Positions 23,301-37,614 of a stretch of DNA of 60,000 nucleotides are shown here, one piece after another; position 1 is the first letter of the stretch; every line of letters begins with the position of its first letter. The DNA is from Phoronis australis (taxonomy: Eukaryota > Phoronida > Phoronidae), in contig NMRA01000389.1 of NCBI GenBank assembly GCA_002633005.1, forward strand, positions 140,041 to 200,040, in the 5' to 3' direction. A program made the translations under genes and the position numbers. The notes beneath the pieces were generated by a model, which did not search any database, was not told the origin of the DNA, and saw only the letters and a list, made by a program, of their open reading frames with translations.

Positions 23301-24981
23301 TTTTTCGCATCAGCAGCTGTTTTTCCCTGATAGATCTTTGTGAAATTTGGCAAGTGTATTTCTATGAACGTGACAACAGATGACGACGTTTGGACATATC
23401 TGACTACCGTTGTGCCCCCAGTGCCTGTTTTAATTTCTTTATGGGCTTGGCAGGTGTGTTCCTATTGAGAAGAACATTGCTGACTTGCTATGAACCCCCT
23501 AGAGGCTATTTTAAGTTCACTAGCATTGCTCCATCTAGTGGGAATGTTTAGAATAGTAATCATCCCTGGTATCTGCGGTATATGCGATGCACACAGTGGA
23601 CGCTTGTCAACACTCCAGGTTGCTCTTTTTTATTTTTCAAGTGTTCACTGTATTGCCAAAAATTTTCAAGTTTTCATCCTGTGTTTGTTGATGACAGCCT
23701 TACTATATGAAATGTTCTAATAATCTAGTAAAATTGTCTTCTTGTTTACTTTTGCAAAAAAAATTGATAAAAATAAAATTTTAGTTTTCCACCATATTGT
23801 GTTCTAATTTGAAGAAATTTTACTGTAACCTAAAGGCATTACCAAACTTACCATAGTTTGTTAATTGTTTTTACATGAATATGAGAAGATCTGGTTTCTG
23901 CTAACAACTGGGTAATGGTCCTTTAACAAAATGCCTCATCCAATTGTGCTTTGCAATCAACATTTACTGGCAGTGGTACCCATATCAGTTATAATGTTAC
24001 AGGCCTGTGCTATTTTTACAGCGTGAACAACTTCTAGAGCATGACCGCCACATCTATGATCTTGAACAGGACTTGTTGGATCATCAAAAGTACCCTCCAG
24101 AGAAAGGGGCCAAAGCACGTATTATTACAGATTACACAGAGAGGGAAAACTATCTTTTGTTTGAGGTATTGTTTACACTATGTTGAATTGTACACTACGT
24201 GGTACATTGTAGAAATAATGTTATTGGAGTACGGGGCACAATACAGAGTACAATGTACAACTGAAATTTTATATTAATTTTTTCGTTAAAGACATTAAGT
24301 AGCACCAAATTATCGGTTTCATGTTCTAAACCATATTTATCGCCTGACGATTCATGATTTTTATCTGGCATCTTTTATTGCTAACTGTCATCAAGTATCA
24401 TTTGAAGTTTTGAATTTGCACGTCTTTGGAATTGAGAAACGGAACTTTTTGTCTGAAAACGAAAAATTGTCCTGGTGAAAGCAATTGCATAATTTTACAG
24501 ACTCCAAAAATTCATATTTGTATGGCTATGATGCCAGTTTTTTTTCTTTGAAATATGAATAATGTTTAGAATACTGAACTTAAGCAAGTTTGAATCAGCG
24601 TGTATGACTGGTGGTTGCAGTACAGTATTACAATATTTTAGTGCTATAGCGTCAAAGGATTTTATATGTCAGCTTGTCTGCGGGTCTTTCTTACACCTGT
24701 GATCCTCTGTTTAACAGTTGAAGCGATTCCGCGCATACTCCAAGATGATTCATGAGAAAATGGCCGCTTTCCCAGAGTTGGAGCCAACCCTGGTGGAGAC
24801 CGTGATCGGTGAGGTTGATGAGCCACCATCGTCACCTGAACCTTCACCAGAGTGTCCTTCGCTCAGCGTTCCACTGAGGCAATTACCAGCATCCAGCAAG
24901 GCAGTACAGAGATCGCACTCTGATAGGTATAGTTACAGGGCAGCCATATACAAAAGTGACGCTGATTACAATATCATTTGA
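14352..24981 (+). CDS. PSD: EFA6/PSD family ARF6 guanine-nucleotide exchange factor, complete coding sequence
   Basis: Ten coding exons: 14396-16188, 16779-16972, 17368-17426, 18681-18814, 19561-19639, 19960-20041, 20811-21036, 21583-21727, 24022-24165 and 24718-24981. All phases agree and give 1039 residues plus stop. 14352-14395 is 5'UTR after a splice acceptor (TTTCAG). Domains: a disordered Ser/Thr/Glu-rich N-terminus (1 to about 570), Sec7 (about 571-745), PH (about 760-880) and a C-terminal coiled-coil or charged tail. In Sec7, the catalytic glutamic finger is Glu636 in [12 protein letters not shown] and the second signature is LLNTDLHG (674-681). Both are intact, so the protein should catalyse GDP/GTP exchange on ARF6 at the plasma membrane. 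The N-terminus has SKIP, TKIP and SRLP motifs that resemble EB1-binding sites. Family known in worm and fly as EFA-6/Efa6. The vertebrate paralogue number cannot be assigned, so the symbol is the family name. Confidence 0.93.
14396..16188 (+). CDS. PSD: EFA6 coding exon 1 (large, disordered N-terminus)
   Basis: Residues 1-597. The ATG has a good context (ATCATGG). S/T-x-I/L-P motifs lie at 3-6, 15-18, 120-123, 131-134, 169-172 and 199-202. An ordered-looking island, [18 protein letters not shown], is at 218-235. The rest is acidic and serine-rich. The Sec7 domain begins near the end ([21 protein letters not shown]). The apparent stop at 16190 is intronic: the exon ends AA|GTAGGT and the next exon supplies C, giving Asn598. 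Confidence 0.92.
16779..16972 (+). CDS. PSD: EFA6 coding exon 2 (Sec7, glutamic finger)
   Basis: Residues 598-662, reading [18 protein letters not shown] and then [14 protein letters not shown], with the catalytic Glu636. The acceptor tract is a (TTGC)n microsatellite ending in TTTCAG. Donor G|GTAGGT. Confidence 0.93.
17368..17426 (+). CDS. PSD: EFA6 coding exon 3 (Sec7 motif 2)
   Basis: A 59-bp exon encoding [20 protein letters not shown], the most conserved Sec7 signature. Acceptor TTTTCAG, donor CAG|GTAAAT. Confidence 0.93.
17440..17810 (+). repeat. Long non-coding interspersed repeat, copy 2
   Basis: Starts with a hairpin (GCACCCACTTATATAAAGTGGGTG) and continues with TCCGCTGCTGTATCTGC and AACTCCTTGCAGGA. 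It then has TTCCCCCTGGTGGC (about 17691-17705) and ends in a GATGCACACGGTGGACGC-like block. Same family as 11210-12060. Intronic in EFA6. Confidence 0.65.
18249..18666 (+). repeat. 38-bp minisatellite, 11 copies, abutting an EFA6 exon
   Basis: Eleven head-to-tail 38-bp units, each starting TTTGAGCCAGACGGTGAACC. The early copies share a TATATTGTTCATG ending and the later ones TATACTCTTCATG; there are only a few other base changes. The array ends 14 bp before EFA6 coding exon 4. Near identity suggests recent expansion. There are no spacers, so it is not CRISPR-like. Confidence 0.97.
18681..18814 (+). CDS. PSD: EFA6 coding exon 4 (end of Sec7)
   Basis: Encodes [20 protein letters not shown] and on to [10 protein letters not shown]. 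Its acceptor (TTCTTACAG) begins right after a 38-bp minisatellite that occupies 18249-18666. Donor GTAAGT, phase 2. Confidence 0.92.
19561..19639 (+). CDS. PSD: EFA6 coding exon 5 (Sec7-PH linker)
   Basis: Encodes [20 protein letters not shown] then SNPFLE, corresponding to the linker that ends in SPFLDL in vertebrate PSD. Acceptor GTTTCAG, donor GAG|GTATTT. Confidence 0.88.
19960..20041 (+). CDS. PSD: EFA6 coding exon 6 (PH domain start)
   Basis: Encodes [20 protein letters not shown] and LDVDGRR, the first PH strands. Acceptor TGCTTAG, donor A|GTAAGT, phase 1. Confidence 0.9.
20811..21036 (+). CDS. PSD: EFA6 coding exon 7 (PH domain core)
   Basis: Encodes [20 protein letters not shown] through [18 protein letters not shown] and [13 protein letters not shown]. 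The RGWK, H-x-LAT-x-ASDY and TADW blocks match the EFA6 PH domain, which binds PI(4,5)P2 in family members. Acceptor CCTTGCAG, donor AG|GTAAAC. Confidence 0.93.
21101..21182. repeat. Fold-back element with TA ends
   Basis: TACAGGTATCC at the left and GGATACCTGTA at the right are perfect reverse complements. The inner arms contain ATTTTGA and TCAAAT. Related to 57061-57131. It lies 65 bp after EFA6 coding exon 7. Confidence 0.75.
21583..21727 (+). CDS. PSD: EFA6 coding exon 8 (PH C-terminal helix)
   Basis: Encodes [20 protein letters not shown] then [17 protein letters not shown] and [11 protein letters not shown], the PH helix and the conserved SAPP...SQ-KF linker. Acceptor TTGAAG, donor TTG|GTAAAT. 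Confidence 0.92.
21755..21850 (+). repeat. Pyrimidine-rich low-complexity tract with an assembly gap
   Basis: CT-rich sequence interrupted by four N at 21816-21819. The true length of the tract is unknown. It is intronic in EFA6, about 30 bp after coding exon 8. Confidence 0.9.
22400..23620 (+). repeat. Long non-coding interspersed repeat, copy 3 (longest)
   Basis: Several degenerate sub-units in tandem. Words such as GGCGTCCGCTGCTGTAT, AACTCCTTGATG, TCATGAAATTT and GTTCCTATACAGATTTTTAT recur. CTAGTGGC blocks lie near 22557-22565, 22870-22877, 23285-23292 and 23535. It ends in GATGCACACAGTGGACGC. Fills much of the EFA6 intron between coding exons 8 and 9. Confidence 0.7.
24022..24165 (+). 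CDS. PSD: EFA6 coding exon 9 (coiled coil)
   Basis: Encodes [20 protein letters not shown] through [11 protein letters not shown]. Heptad-like and charged, as in the post-PH region of the family. Acceptor TTTACAG, donor GAG|GTATTG, phase 0. Confidence 0.88.
24718..24981 (+). CDS. PSD: EFA6 terminal coding exon
   Basis: Residues 953-1039 and the stop (24979-24981). Starts [20 protein letters not shown], followed by a Pro/Ser/Glu-rich tail, and ends DADYNII. A possible alternative donor (GATAG|GTATAG, near 24926) lies inside it, so shorter tails are possible. Confidence 0.88.
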   Translation: MKRFRAYSKMIHEKMAAFPELEPTLVETVIGEVDEPPSSPEPSPECPSLSVPLRQLPASSKAVQRSHSDRYSYRAAIYKSDADYNII

Positions 24982-27900
24982 AATGACCTATTTTTGTGAT
25001 TCCAGTTTACTTAACTGATATTTATTTTTAAGAAAACAGCTTCCTTGTGTATGCTGTGTAGGGCTAGTGCTAATTAATGACATGTAATGCAAATGCTTTC
25101 ATTCTTGAGAGCCAATGTATGTTTTATGTTTTGTTTTATAGTAAAATGTCTGTGATGTCTTTGTTGCCACTGTGTAAGCTTTTGCTATACTTTGACTTTT
25201 TATGTGGTAATTTTGTTAAAACGGTAGGGATCTAGGTATAAAATAGTAAGCAATTTAGTTTTGTAGGAAATGTTTTTGAATGTATTCAGTATATTTTCAA
25301 TACCCGTTGACTGTAAGCCGTGCATTCTGACAAAGGCTCGTCAGTTAGCATTCAGTTACACTGAGACATAGGACTTCATTACCATTAGGTTACAAGCGCT
25401 GTTCTAGGATCATGTGCATAGGAGTGTCTGACAGTAGCCAGAGGTATGGACTCTCACTTCCAGTATGACAATTGACAATACAAAAGGGGCCAAGTAAGGT
25501 CTGGAACCCTGTGTTGATCCACACCTTTGGTTGTCAAGTTTAAACCCTGGTCACTCTACATATACTACGGGTCTACTTCTGACAAATGGCCAACAGTCCT
25601 GCATTGTCCTTTGTCAATCCAAGATCAAAAAAAAGTTGTCTCAATCAATTTCACACAGATTGTGTAGTTATCCTAGACTCCTGAAAGCAACTAAGTACTC
25701 CACAGTCTTGTGAGGTGAAAAGTTATACGTCTCGTTGTGACTGGATCTTCCTTTAACTAAAAATTCCATGCTTTCTAACAGAAAGGTCTATTATTTTTGA
25801 GATTGCTTTAACAAATTTGGGTGAGATTAACTCTTAACTATATGCCAGTTTACTAGAAATGAATACTATAAAGCAGTTCACTCACCTTTTGCTTAACTGT
25901 AATTCGTTGTCCCAGTGTTTTATCACCTTAGCACTGGTCACTGTTGTATGGAACGTGGCTGTCCGATGTTGAATTTCTTCCTGAGCGTGCTTATATTACA
26001 TTTCTTTGTGTTAACAACAAGTGACACAAGTTGCTAGATACACTCAAGATACATGAGTCTCTACCATTGTTATAATCAGTTTGTCAAGTTATGTGTCCAT
26101 ATGTGTAGTACTGTGCTGCAGTGTAAAGCCACAACACCACACTGACCACAGTTTCTTGTCCGCTGGTGCGATGAATGTCTTGGTTTAGAAGGTGCTTTTT
26201 CTTATGTGGTGTGAGTGCTTGCTCAGTCTTCTGGTATATCAGTAGGAAATTGAAATTAGTTCTTCCAACATCAGTGCTCTCTTGTTCTGGACTTCCATTT
26301 GTGTGAACTTATAAGACTTAACACTTTGATAACTAACGGCATGGATCCAGGGTTGAGACTAAGGAGGATGTTGGCAATAGTTGAACATAAGTTGGCCTTT
26401 AGATCTTTTCATAACACCGATGTAGAGACAAATGTACAGCATAGGGTCCAGTGCTTGGTATCATGAAACAGTCCTTATAGGGGCTTGACTGTCTTACCTG
26501 AATTTTTGGTACATTTGTGGACTTGTCATAGTGCAGACAGTGATTGTCCTTTCTTCTGCTATTAGTTTCGATACATAGTGAGAGTAATCTGCGTTGAATT
26601 TTTGACATTACTGAAATTAAATGGGAACCTTTTCATTCAATGTTCCTAATTTAAGGACTTGCCCATGTTTATTTTTTATAAAATAAGGGCTCAGTTTTCA
26701 AATCTATAATTAGAGAATGTTTCAAGTACAAAAGGAGATCATAAAAGATAAGATGCTGAATAAAGGTAACATTAAAGAGTAAAAAGTCTGCAAATGAACT
26801 GAAAACCTAACAAACAGTTGAGACCCTATAGACTTGTTTAGTATGACATCATCGTGAAGTTTTGGACCCATTTAAATAAAATTAAAGTGCCAAAATTCAA
26901 AACAACAATATTTAGGCCAGATTTTACGTATCCCATTAAATTACTAGTTAAATTACTATGTACCTGGTCAATCTTAATTAATCCTTTTCAACTCTCCTGG
27001 TGCAACCATTGTCATTGCACTCCAATTAATTCACGTAATTTTGAATGAGAAAAGTACCTGAGACCTACAAAATTTTTGACAATGCGATATAATTTTGCAT
27101 TTTTATTCGTATTTGCGGGTCCAAATCACATAACAGTACCAGTCACGTCATCACTAGACATCCGTATTGGGACTGTTTCTTGGAACCAGCCACATATCTC
27201 TATACATCAGCAACTGATTGTGATGATTGTTTTCAACTTACGTCTAAATTTCCATGCCTGCATACACATGTCTGTCAAAGGTAAGTCAACTGCGCTATTA
27301 CTGTGTGGCCATGGTTTAAGCATTGCATTCCTGTTAACCAAGAATTTTGGTTAGTAATTTAGTGTAAGTCCAGTCTAATTTATAATGCATCTGTTTTGTA
27401 TTGATTATCCTATGTAGTCTTGCAATCACTGTGGTATGATGTAGTCCCTAATAAGTGCAATAGCAGTGATTTGATATAGTGATTTCATTATTTATATATC
27501 AACCATGTTTTTAATGTATTTCTTTTGTGTTGCGATTTGCTTCTAAATAGTTGAATTCTGAACAAAACAGTGTAATGACAAATCCATCTCGCCCTGTGGA
27601 AATGATGGCCATACAGTTATGTAGTTCACTTGTTTGCGTCTAATGTGAAAGCTGTGTTTGTGCGATTAGAAACTTAAACATCCCGCTGGATTTTTTTATA
27701 TCACTTGTTTTGTCTTTCAGCTGTGATCCGCATGGCAATAACATTAACAAAGAGACTATAGTCACCTCACTATAAATGCCAGGATTGGAGAAGTTCAAGT
27801 GCTACATGCATTTCATATTTCTGCCAAACTTAAACAAGAACATACTAGCAAATGTAAAATACAAAGTACATTCATTGGTGCTTAGATGCTTATTAGCACC

Positions 27901-29112
27901 AGAGTTTCCATCACTGCTGGTCAAACTTGCGAAGTATCCACACAGGGTAAACAGGAAGGGAATTGTCACCTTGCTGTTGAAAGATGAGTACATATCTATT
28001 TTTGTGCAGTGACAATGTTTTATCAAAATCTGCGTCTCTTCAGTAAATATGTAATGCTTAGATAATGAACGCATTACAAGAGTATTAGATGCAAATTGTA
28101 ATGTTTTTGTACACATAACTGCCTTAAGAATATTTACGTTCATTTGCAGTTCATATCTGTAATACAAAAACTTGAAAAATTAAGGCACTGAACCAGTTCA
28201 CGGTGAAGACGTGAGTTTTAACTGGATTTATACATTTTAAAATAATGCATTCTGTGGTTCTCATATACTGAGGCATGGGTTGTGGACTGAGTGTGGGACA
28301 GCTTATTGTGCATGGCTACCCTTCATCTCTTGATTTTCAGCACATAGAACTTCCAGAGAACCACCAACAAGAGGATTTTTCTTTTATTTAAAAGGGCTAT
28401 AAACTTGCTTCATAACACAAATACCAAATTTTGATTTAGATAGCTGACCATAATGACATGGGTGTCAAATTCTTCCTAAGTAAAATTTAAGGTGATTTCA
28501 GGGCTTTGAAAAAGCCGAGTGTTGGTTATTACACGAGACCACACTCTACAAGTTGGGCTTGTTACGGCGAGTCTTAAAGAGTAAAAAACTGTCAGTTCTT
28601 CACAAACCCAGAAGTTACTTCCCATTAGATTAAGGAACAAGCTGAGAACAATTTTGAAACTGCAAGTGGTAAAAATCAAAAGTTCACTACATAGACGGAA
28701 TGCCGGTTTGAAAAAATGTATTTTTGTTGAACTTATGTCTGCAGTATTAATAAACAGATTTCCTAGGACCAATAGCATTTTGGTACATTGCAATTAAAAT
28801 TGCTTTCAACCTATATCAACTACCAAAACAGAAATGAGGATGTGCTAAACAATATGGTTATAGTTTATGCCATTAGCCTCTATGCAAGCTAGGTATGCAG
28901 TGTATTTCTCCTGGTTGATTTTCAGTTCACTCTCGTACTATTGTGATCGTAGTCAGCAATCCTGTCTCGTGTTAGTTCCTTGTTTGAACTATGGTGCTAC
29001 ATTATACACTAGCATGCCATACAGGACTGGATTGTCGATTTTAAAATAAAGTAATGTCTCAGGGTTTTTTTCAAATATAGACAGAGACGGTCAATTGACC
29101 ATTGGCATTAAC

Positions 29113-29260
29113 TGATGTCACACACAAATATCCAAACATTTTGTTTTTTATTCAAAAACATCAGTGGAAACAAGTAAACAACATACACCGACTTACTGTT
29201 GCTTTGTTTTGCACTGTTTTGAGTTAAAATGAAACGTTTGGATGTCTGTGTATGACATCA
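29113..29260. mobile_element. MITE-like element with about 29-bp terminal inverted repeats
   Basis: The left end TGATGTCACACACAAATATC pairs with the complement of the right end (TGATGTCATACACAGACATC). CCAAAC follows in both arms. 148 bp, no coding capacity. Confidence 0.7.
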
Positions 29261-29423
29261 ATAAATGTCAACACTTAATATCTATTTTCCGAGATGGCCA
29301 CATCCGTACAAATTGGCATGGTAGTGTAAATAAGTAATTTGACTATGGTAACATTTTTGCTGTTACTGTTACCTATTTGTTATGTGATGTCCTCGACTCA
29401 ATGGATGCTCTATTTAGATTGCT

Positions 29424-29846
29424 TAAAGGTATAGTCCCAAGCTTAAGAAATGAAATGATTTGATTCCCCTAGACCATCGCATCTGCTGATCAAGTCGGCA
29501 ATAGTTGGATATATGCCCGTTTTTCAGTGGAGAAAACTGGTTCTCAAAATGCTAAGGTACATGCCATAACACTTCACATAAACTATACAATCTACTCAAG
29601 CCAGTGAGCTCATGTACTTGACATGCTAGCTGTCTCGACACTTTCGTTGACTAACATCGTAAATCACTTATGCAGTAAAACTGTTGTGTTGTTCTGTATC
29701 GTGTATCCTAGAATCGATCCCAACACCAAGTGCTGTATTTGTGAGCAAGTCGTTTTCTGATAAGGTAGAATGCACTTTTGATCACATTCAAATGTTTACA
29801 AACACGGCTTTATGAAGGGGTAAAAGCCCAGGACTATACCTTTAGC
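29424..29846. mobile_element. MITE-like element with AAAGGTATAGTCC ends
   Basis: Terminal repeats TAAAGGTATAGTCC and GGACTATACCTTTA, about 420 bp apart and flanked by GCT on both sides. Inside the left half (29509-29556) is a segment matching the fold-back family core (CATTTTGAGAACCAG on the minus strand), which suggests a nested insertion. Confidence 0.6.
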
Positions 29847-30213
29847 TTTACAGCACCACAAGTATAGCTGTACTCATATGTGTTGTTTCTATCCGCTGTG
29901 GATGTGCTTGCCCAAATTCTATTGTATGCTCCAAAACATTCCAGTAAACCCCTAGTTCGTTCCCCACCCATCTGCATGCATTGTTCAGAGCTGCAGCAGT
30001 GCACATTGTCAGCATACTGTGCTGATCAAGTTTTCTAAATTTCATACTTTTTATGTCTTGTGAATGTTTTATTTTTTAAACGCGACTAACCAATCCTTGT
30101 CGCAAACTCTTTATATTTTTATGGTTCTAAGCTTGCCTTAAAGCTCAATGTGTAATAACACTCATTTTGCTTATCCATCCAAAATGCCGTTTCTTGCAAG
30201 CACAAAATTCAAA

Positions 30214-30353
30214 TACAGTAAAACTCGTATAGGTTGTATTTTTGCTTTGCCGAGTTCTAGCTCGTGCACTTGGCTCTTCACACAAGTCAGATCTATCCTT
30301 GCTCCAAAAAAAGATAGGATCTGTTGGATCAGACTATTGCAAGTTTTACTGTA
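30214..30353. mobile_element. 140-bp MITE with TA-flanked CAGTAAAACT ends
   Basis: TACAGTAAAACTCG at the left and CAAGTTTTACTGTA at the right. Once the TA dinucleotides are set aside as target duplication, the terminal repeat is CAGTAAAACTYG. This pattern is usual for Tc1/mariner-type MITEs. Confidence 0.7.
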
Positions 30354-32166
30354 ATAGTCACAATGGGACAGGAATGGTACAGATAAACCAAGTTACAACA
30401 AACCTCCCTTTGACTAAAATGAAACATGCACTCAGCAACACGGTTTAACTGAACCAGTACTGACATGTGTAAAAGCAAACAAGCATGCAGAAAGCTTAAT
30501 GGTATATTTTTAGTTCAGTGTGACCTACTCCATGTTGTTTTAAGGGATAGCTTGGTGTTTTATAGATCAGCTGTGTGTTTGTTGTGTCTGCTTTACTGTG
30601 TTGTTTGTCCATTTTGTATCGCCCTTGCTTTGTATATCACGTCATACAATTTCATAATAAAATCTTATATCACACAGTAGTACCACTTATGCATGCAAGC
30701 ACACTAACTGGAACTTACAGCAGTATGCTTCATATTAAATTGTGACAGAATATGGACTTCAATTTGAATTCTATAGTTGAGAGGGTCATATAGTGGCATG
30801 TCCAAAAAGGAATGCGAAATAGTGAATTCGAACTAGTCACAACGGTGTTACAACAAATTCTCTCTTTGGACCTCCCTAAAACGTTCGTAGCAACCAAATA
30901 AAAGTCTATACAGCTATCAGCTTTAGGACTATAAGAATTAAGCATCATAAGTGAGTAATGATATAAACGAGGGTAGAGATCAGTAATGTAGGACCTCGCT
31001 AAAATCCAACCAAAACCATGTGTTCTCATTTAAAATACACAGCAATTTCACGCGAAGCCTTTTACCAAGGTCCTCATGTTTCTGAACAGCTGGCTGGCTT
31101 GTTCCAATGCTCGTGTGGAATAGTTCCTATAAACGCCATAGTTACTGTTGCAGTCTCACAAGCCCATACGGTGGAAATTGCTTGCAAGCATGCTACAACA
31201 GATTCTTTTCATCACAATGTAGGTATGTTTCACTGAAACTGTTACCGCACAGAACCACCATCACAAAGGGCCCTAGTATACTCGTGACAACCAAGTCTTA
31301 ATGATTACAAAACCAGTCGCATCAACTCAGATTCATTCAAGTGTCGGCTTGTAGAACAGTTGTGCATTGCACAGGTTAAGTGGGGTGGTAAACTGTTCAA
31401 TACTACTCACGCAATTGGCAAATTTTGTTGGTGGTCTGCTGCACAAGAATAATAACAGGACTCTTCTCAGCAAAACCACACTTCCACCAGTCATATGTGC
31501 AGTCACCATGTTTCACATATTTGGTTGTTGGTCTCAGTTTTGTAAAAATGCTCTGAAGGTGAATTTATTTTGCAGTGGGCTAGTTTATTCCAACGTATAT
31601 TTATTTGATCGTGAGCTCATGCAAGCACTTGTACCTTGTTAGTTCTCTGTACATAGCTGATCTGCATTTAACTGCCAAAGCACATTATATAACGACCGAC
31701 ACTAGTTTGCAACCAATGTTTCGAGGACAAATTGGACAGACTATTGGCAAGTTTACATGTTCCCGCACCACCAATAGCTGCAATTGACCTATAGCCAGGA
31801 TTTTGAGTGACGGTTTAACTGACCAATCAGAACGCAGCATTCTTGACACCTTCGTTTCCAACCCACCATTTTACCTGACAAAAAACACGGGCAAGACTTA
31901 ATATTTGTTGACATTTCGCAAGGGGGGAGGAGCCTGTGATAGGTCAATTGTTAGCTTGATTAACATTTCATTGGTGTAAATTGTATGCGTCTGAGCAGCT
32001 GTATGATAGTATCACCAATTCCATGCTGTACATGTACACCTGTGCAAAGTACCCAATATGACACAATTACCCAATCAGTAAATAAGCGCCACGCAGTGAC
32101 ACAGAGTGAGATAAATCAAGGTGGCCCAGATTTGAAAAATAAAACTCCAACCTTGATTCAGATTGG

Positions 32167-32172
32167 TTTAAT
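32167..32172 (-). terminator. Probable RPS14 polyadenylation signal (ATTAAA)
   Basis: ATTAAA on the minus strand, 38 bases after the RPS14 stop codon. A short 3'UTR is usual for ribosomal protein genes. The position is inferred. Confidence 0.5.
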
Positions 32173-32209
32173 GTCCATTTCTGCTCATGTACATAAATAT
32201 GCAAAACTC

Positions 32210-36676
<4,467 letters not shown>

Positions 36677-37011
36677 TCTAAAGCGCAGAAGGACAGAATT
36701 TTAAACAGCTGCATATTGATTAAGTTGGTCCTTTCTTGCTAGCATGCAATAGCAGTGAAACTGGTAGCCGCAATACACCATCGGAACCCAGGTACGCATG
36801 CAACCTATTACTGTTTATCATCAGTTTATAGCGACATTAAAGGCACTGTATTTCTAACTAAAAATACGAGTTTATTTTCATTGCGGGATCTCATTATTAC
36901 GGAATTGAATAACTTTTAGATCTAAAAGATCCAGAACATCAAACAATATAGCAAGTTATTAACCGTACAGTAAGATGTTCGTCGATTTATTAGTGTGATT
37001 GCCACACAAAC

Positions 37012-37041
37012 CTGATTTGAATATGGCGAAATATGAAAAGG
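37012..37041 (-). promoter_or_regulatory. RPS14: Candidate RPS14 5'TOP start and noncoding first exon
   Basis: On the minus strand CCTTTTC is followed by ATATTTCGCCATATTCAAAT and a donor CAG|GTTTGT. A start at the C of an oligopyrimidine run plus a tiny noncoding exon is typical of animal ribosomal protein genes. A YY1-like ATGGCG core (37023-37028, plus strand) sits inside it, as in many ribosomal protein promoters. The start site is inferred, not shown. Confidence 0.5.
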
Positions 37042-37430
37042 TCGAACAGGAAATTTCCCCTACCGGACAACAGTAGAAGCTTATCGGCTCGACGGAAACA
37101 ACCGGAACTTATCGATCATCTTGTTTTTGTTGGAGGTGTTGGGCTCTGATTATTTTTCTGGAACTTGGGATTTTTTTAAGGATGTTTGGTGATTCTAAGC
37201 GTCTACCACGACAGAGTTTTTGAACTACACAAAAGGCGTAACATCAAAGTTCACGGAAGAATATTGGAGGTTAAAAGAAAGAAAGAACTAAGTGACCCTG
37301 ACCCGAATAAGACAGCCGTCATTCAGGCAGTGTTCACTGATTCACTTCACACTGTTCACTTCAGACAGTATCCTTGACCGAAATGAACTGTCTTTATGGT
37401 TCAGGTTTTGGCTTGCACTGAAGCCTGATA
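37042..37430. promoter_or_regulatory. Divergent RPS14-ZSWIM8 promoter and ZSWIM8 5'UTR
   Basis: Contains an ETS-like CCGGAA (37102-37107) and CGGAA (37093-37097), flanked by two CTTATCG words (37080-37086 and 37108-37114). The second extends to TTATCGAT, close to a DREF element. No TATA box is evident. ZSWIM8 transcription probably begins after about 37100. A 13-codon upstream frame (37182-37223) would lie in its leader if unspliced. An in-frame TGA at 37419-37421 fixes 37431 as the first in-frame ATG. Confidence 0.5.
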
Positions 37431-37614
37431 ATGGATTTTATGTTCGATTGGGAAGTTGAAGGAGATAGGTTTTCGTTCGAAGATAGCGACAGGTTTGAAG
37501 AAGATTCTTTATGCTCGTGGATAAGTGAACCCGAAAGCCTTTGTAATAATTGGAGGGGCTGGAGAAAACAAAATGGTGGAAACTCTCAATCGAGCTGGTC
37601 GGGAAAGAACAAAG
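37431..37614 (+). CDS. ZSWIM8: ZSWIM8 exon 1
   Basis: Residues 1-61, with FSFEDSDRFEEDSLC and ESLCNNWRGWRKQNGG nearly as in vertebrates. Good start context (A at -3, G at +4). Donor G|GTGCGA. Confidence 0.94.

Larger units (their letters stand above)
24982..32149. other. Spacer between convergent EFA6 and RPS14; no gene recognised
   Basis: Holds the EFA6 3'UTR, whose end I cannot place, and at least three small inverted-repeat elements (29113-29260, 29424-29846, 30214-30353). Open frames up to about 120 codons (for example 27802-28167 minus) show no recognisable domain. No tRNA or rRNA seen. Confidence 0.6.

Noticed and set aside
27802-28167. 121-codon minus-strand frame in the EFA6-RPS14 spacer
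   Set aside because: Composition is low-complexity F/L/K/C typical of AT-rich noncoding DNA. The first half partly mirrors another random frame on the plus strand.
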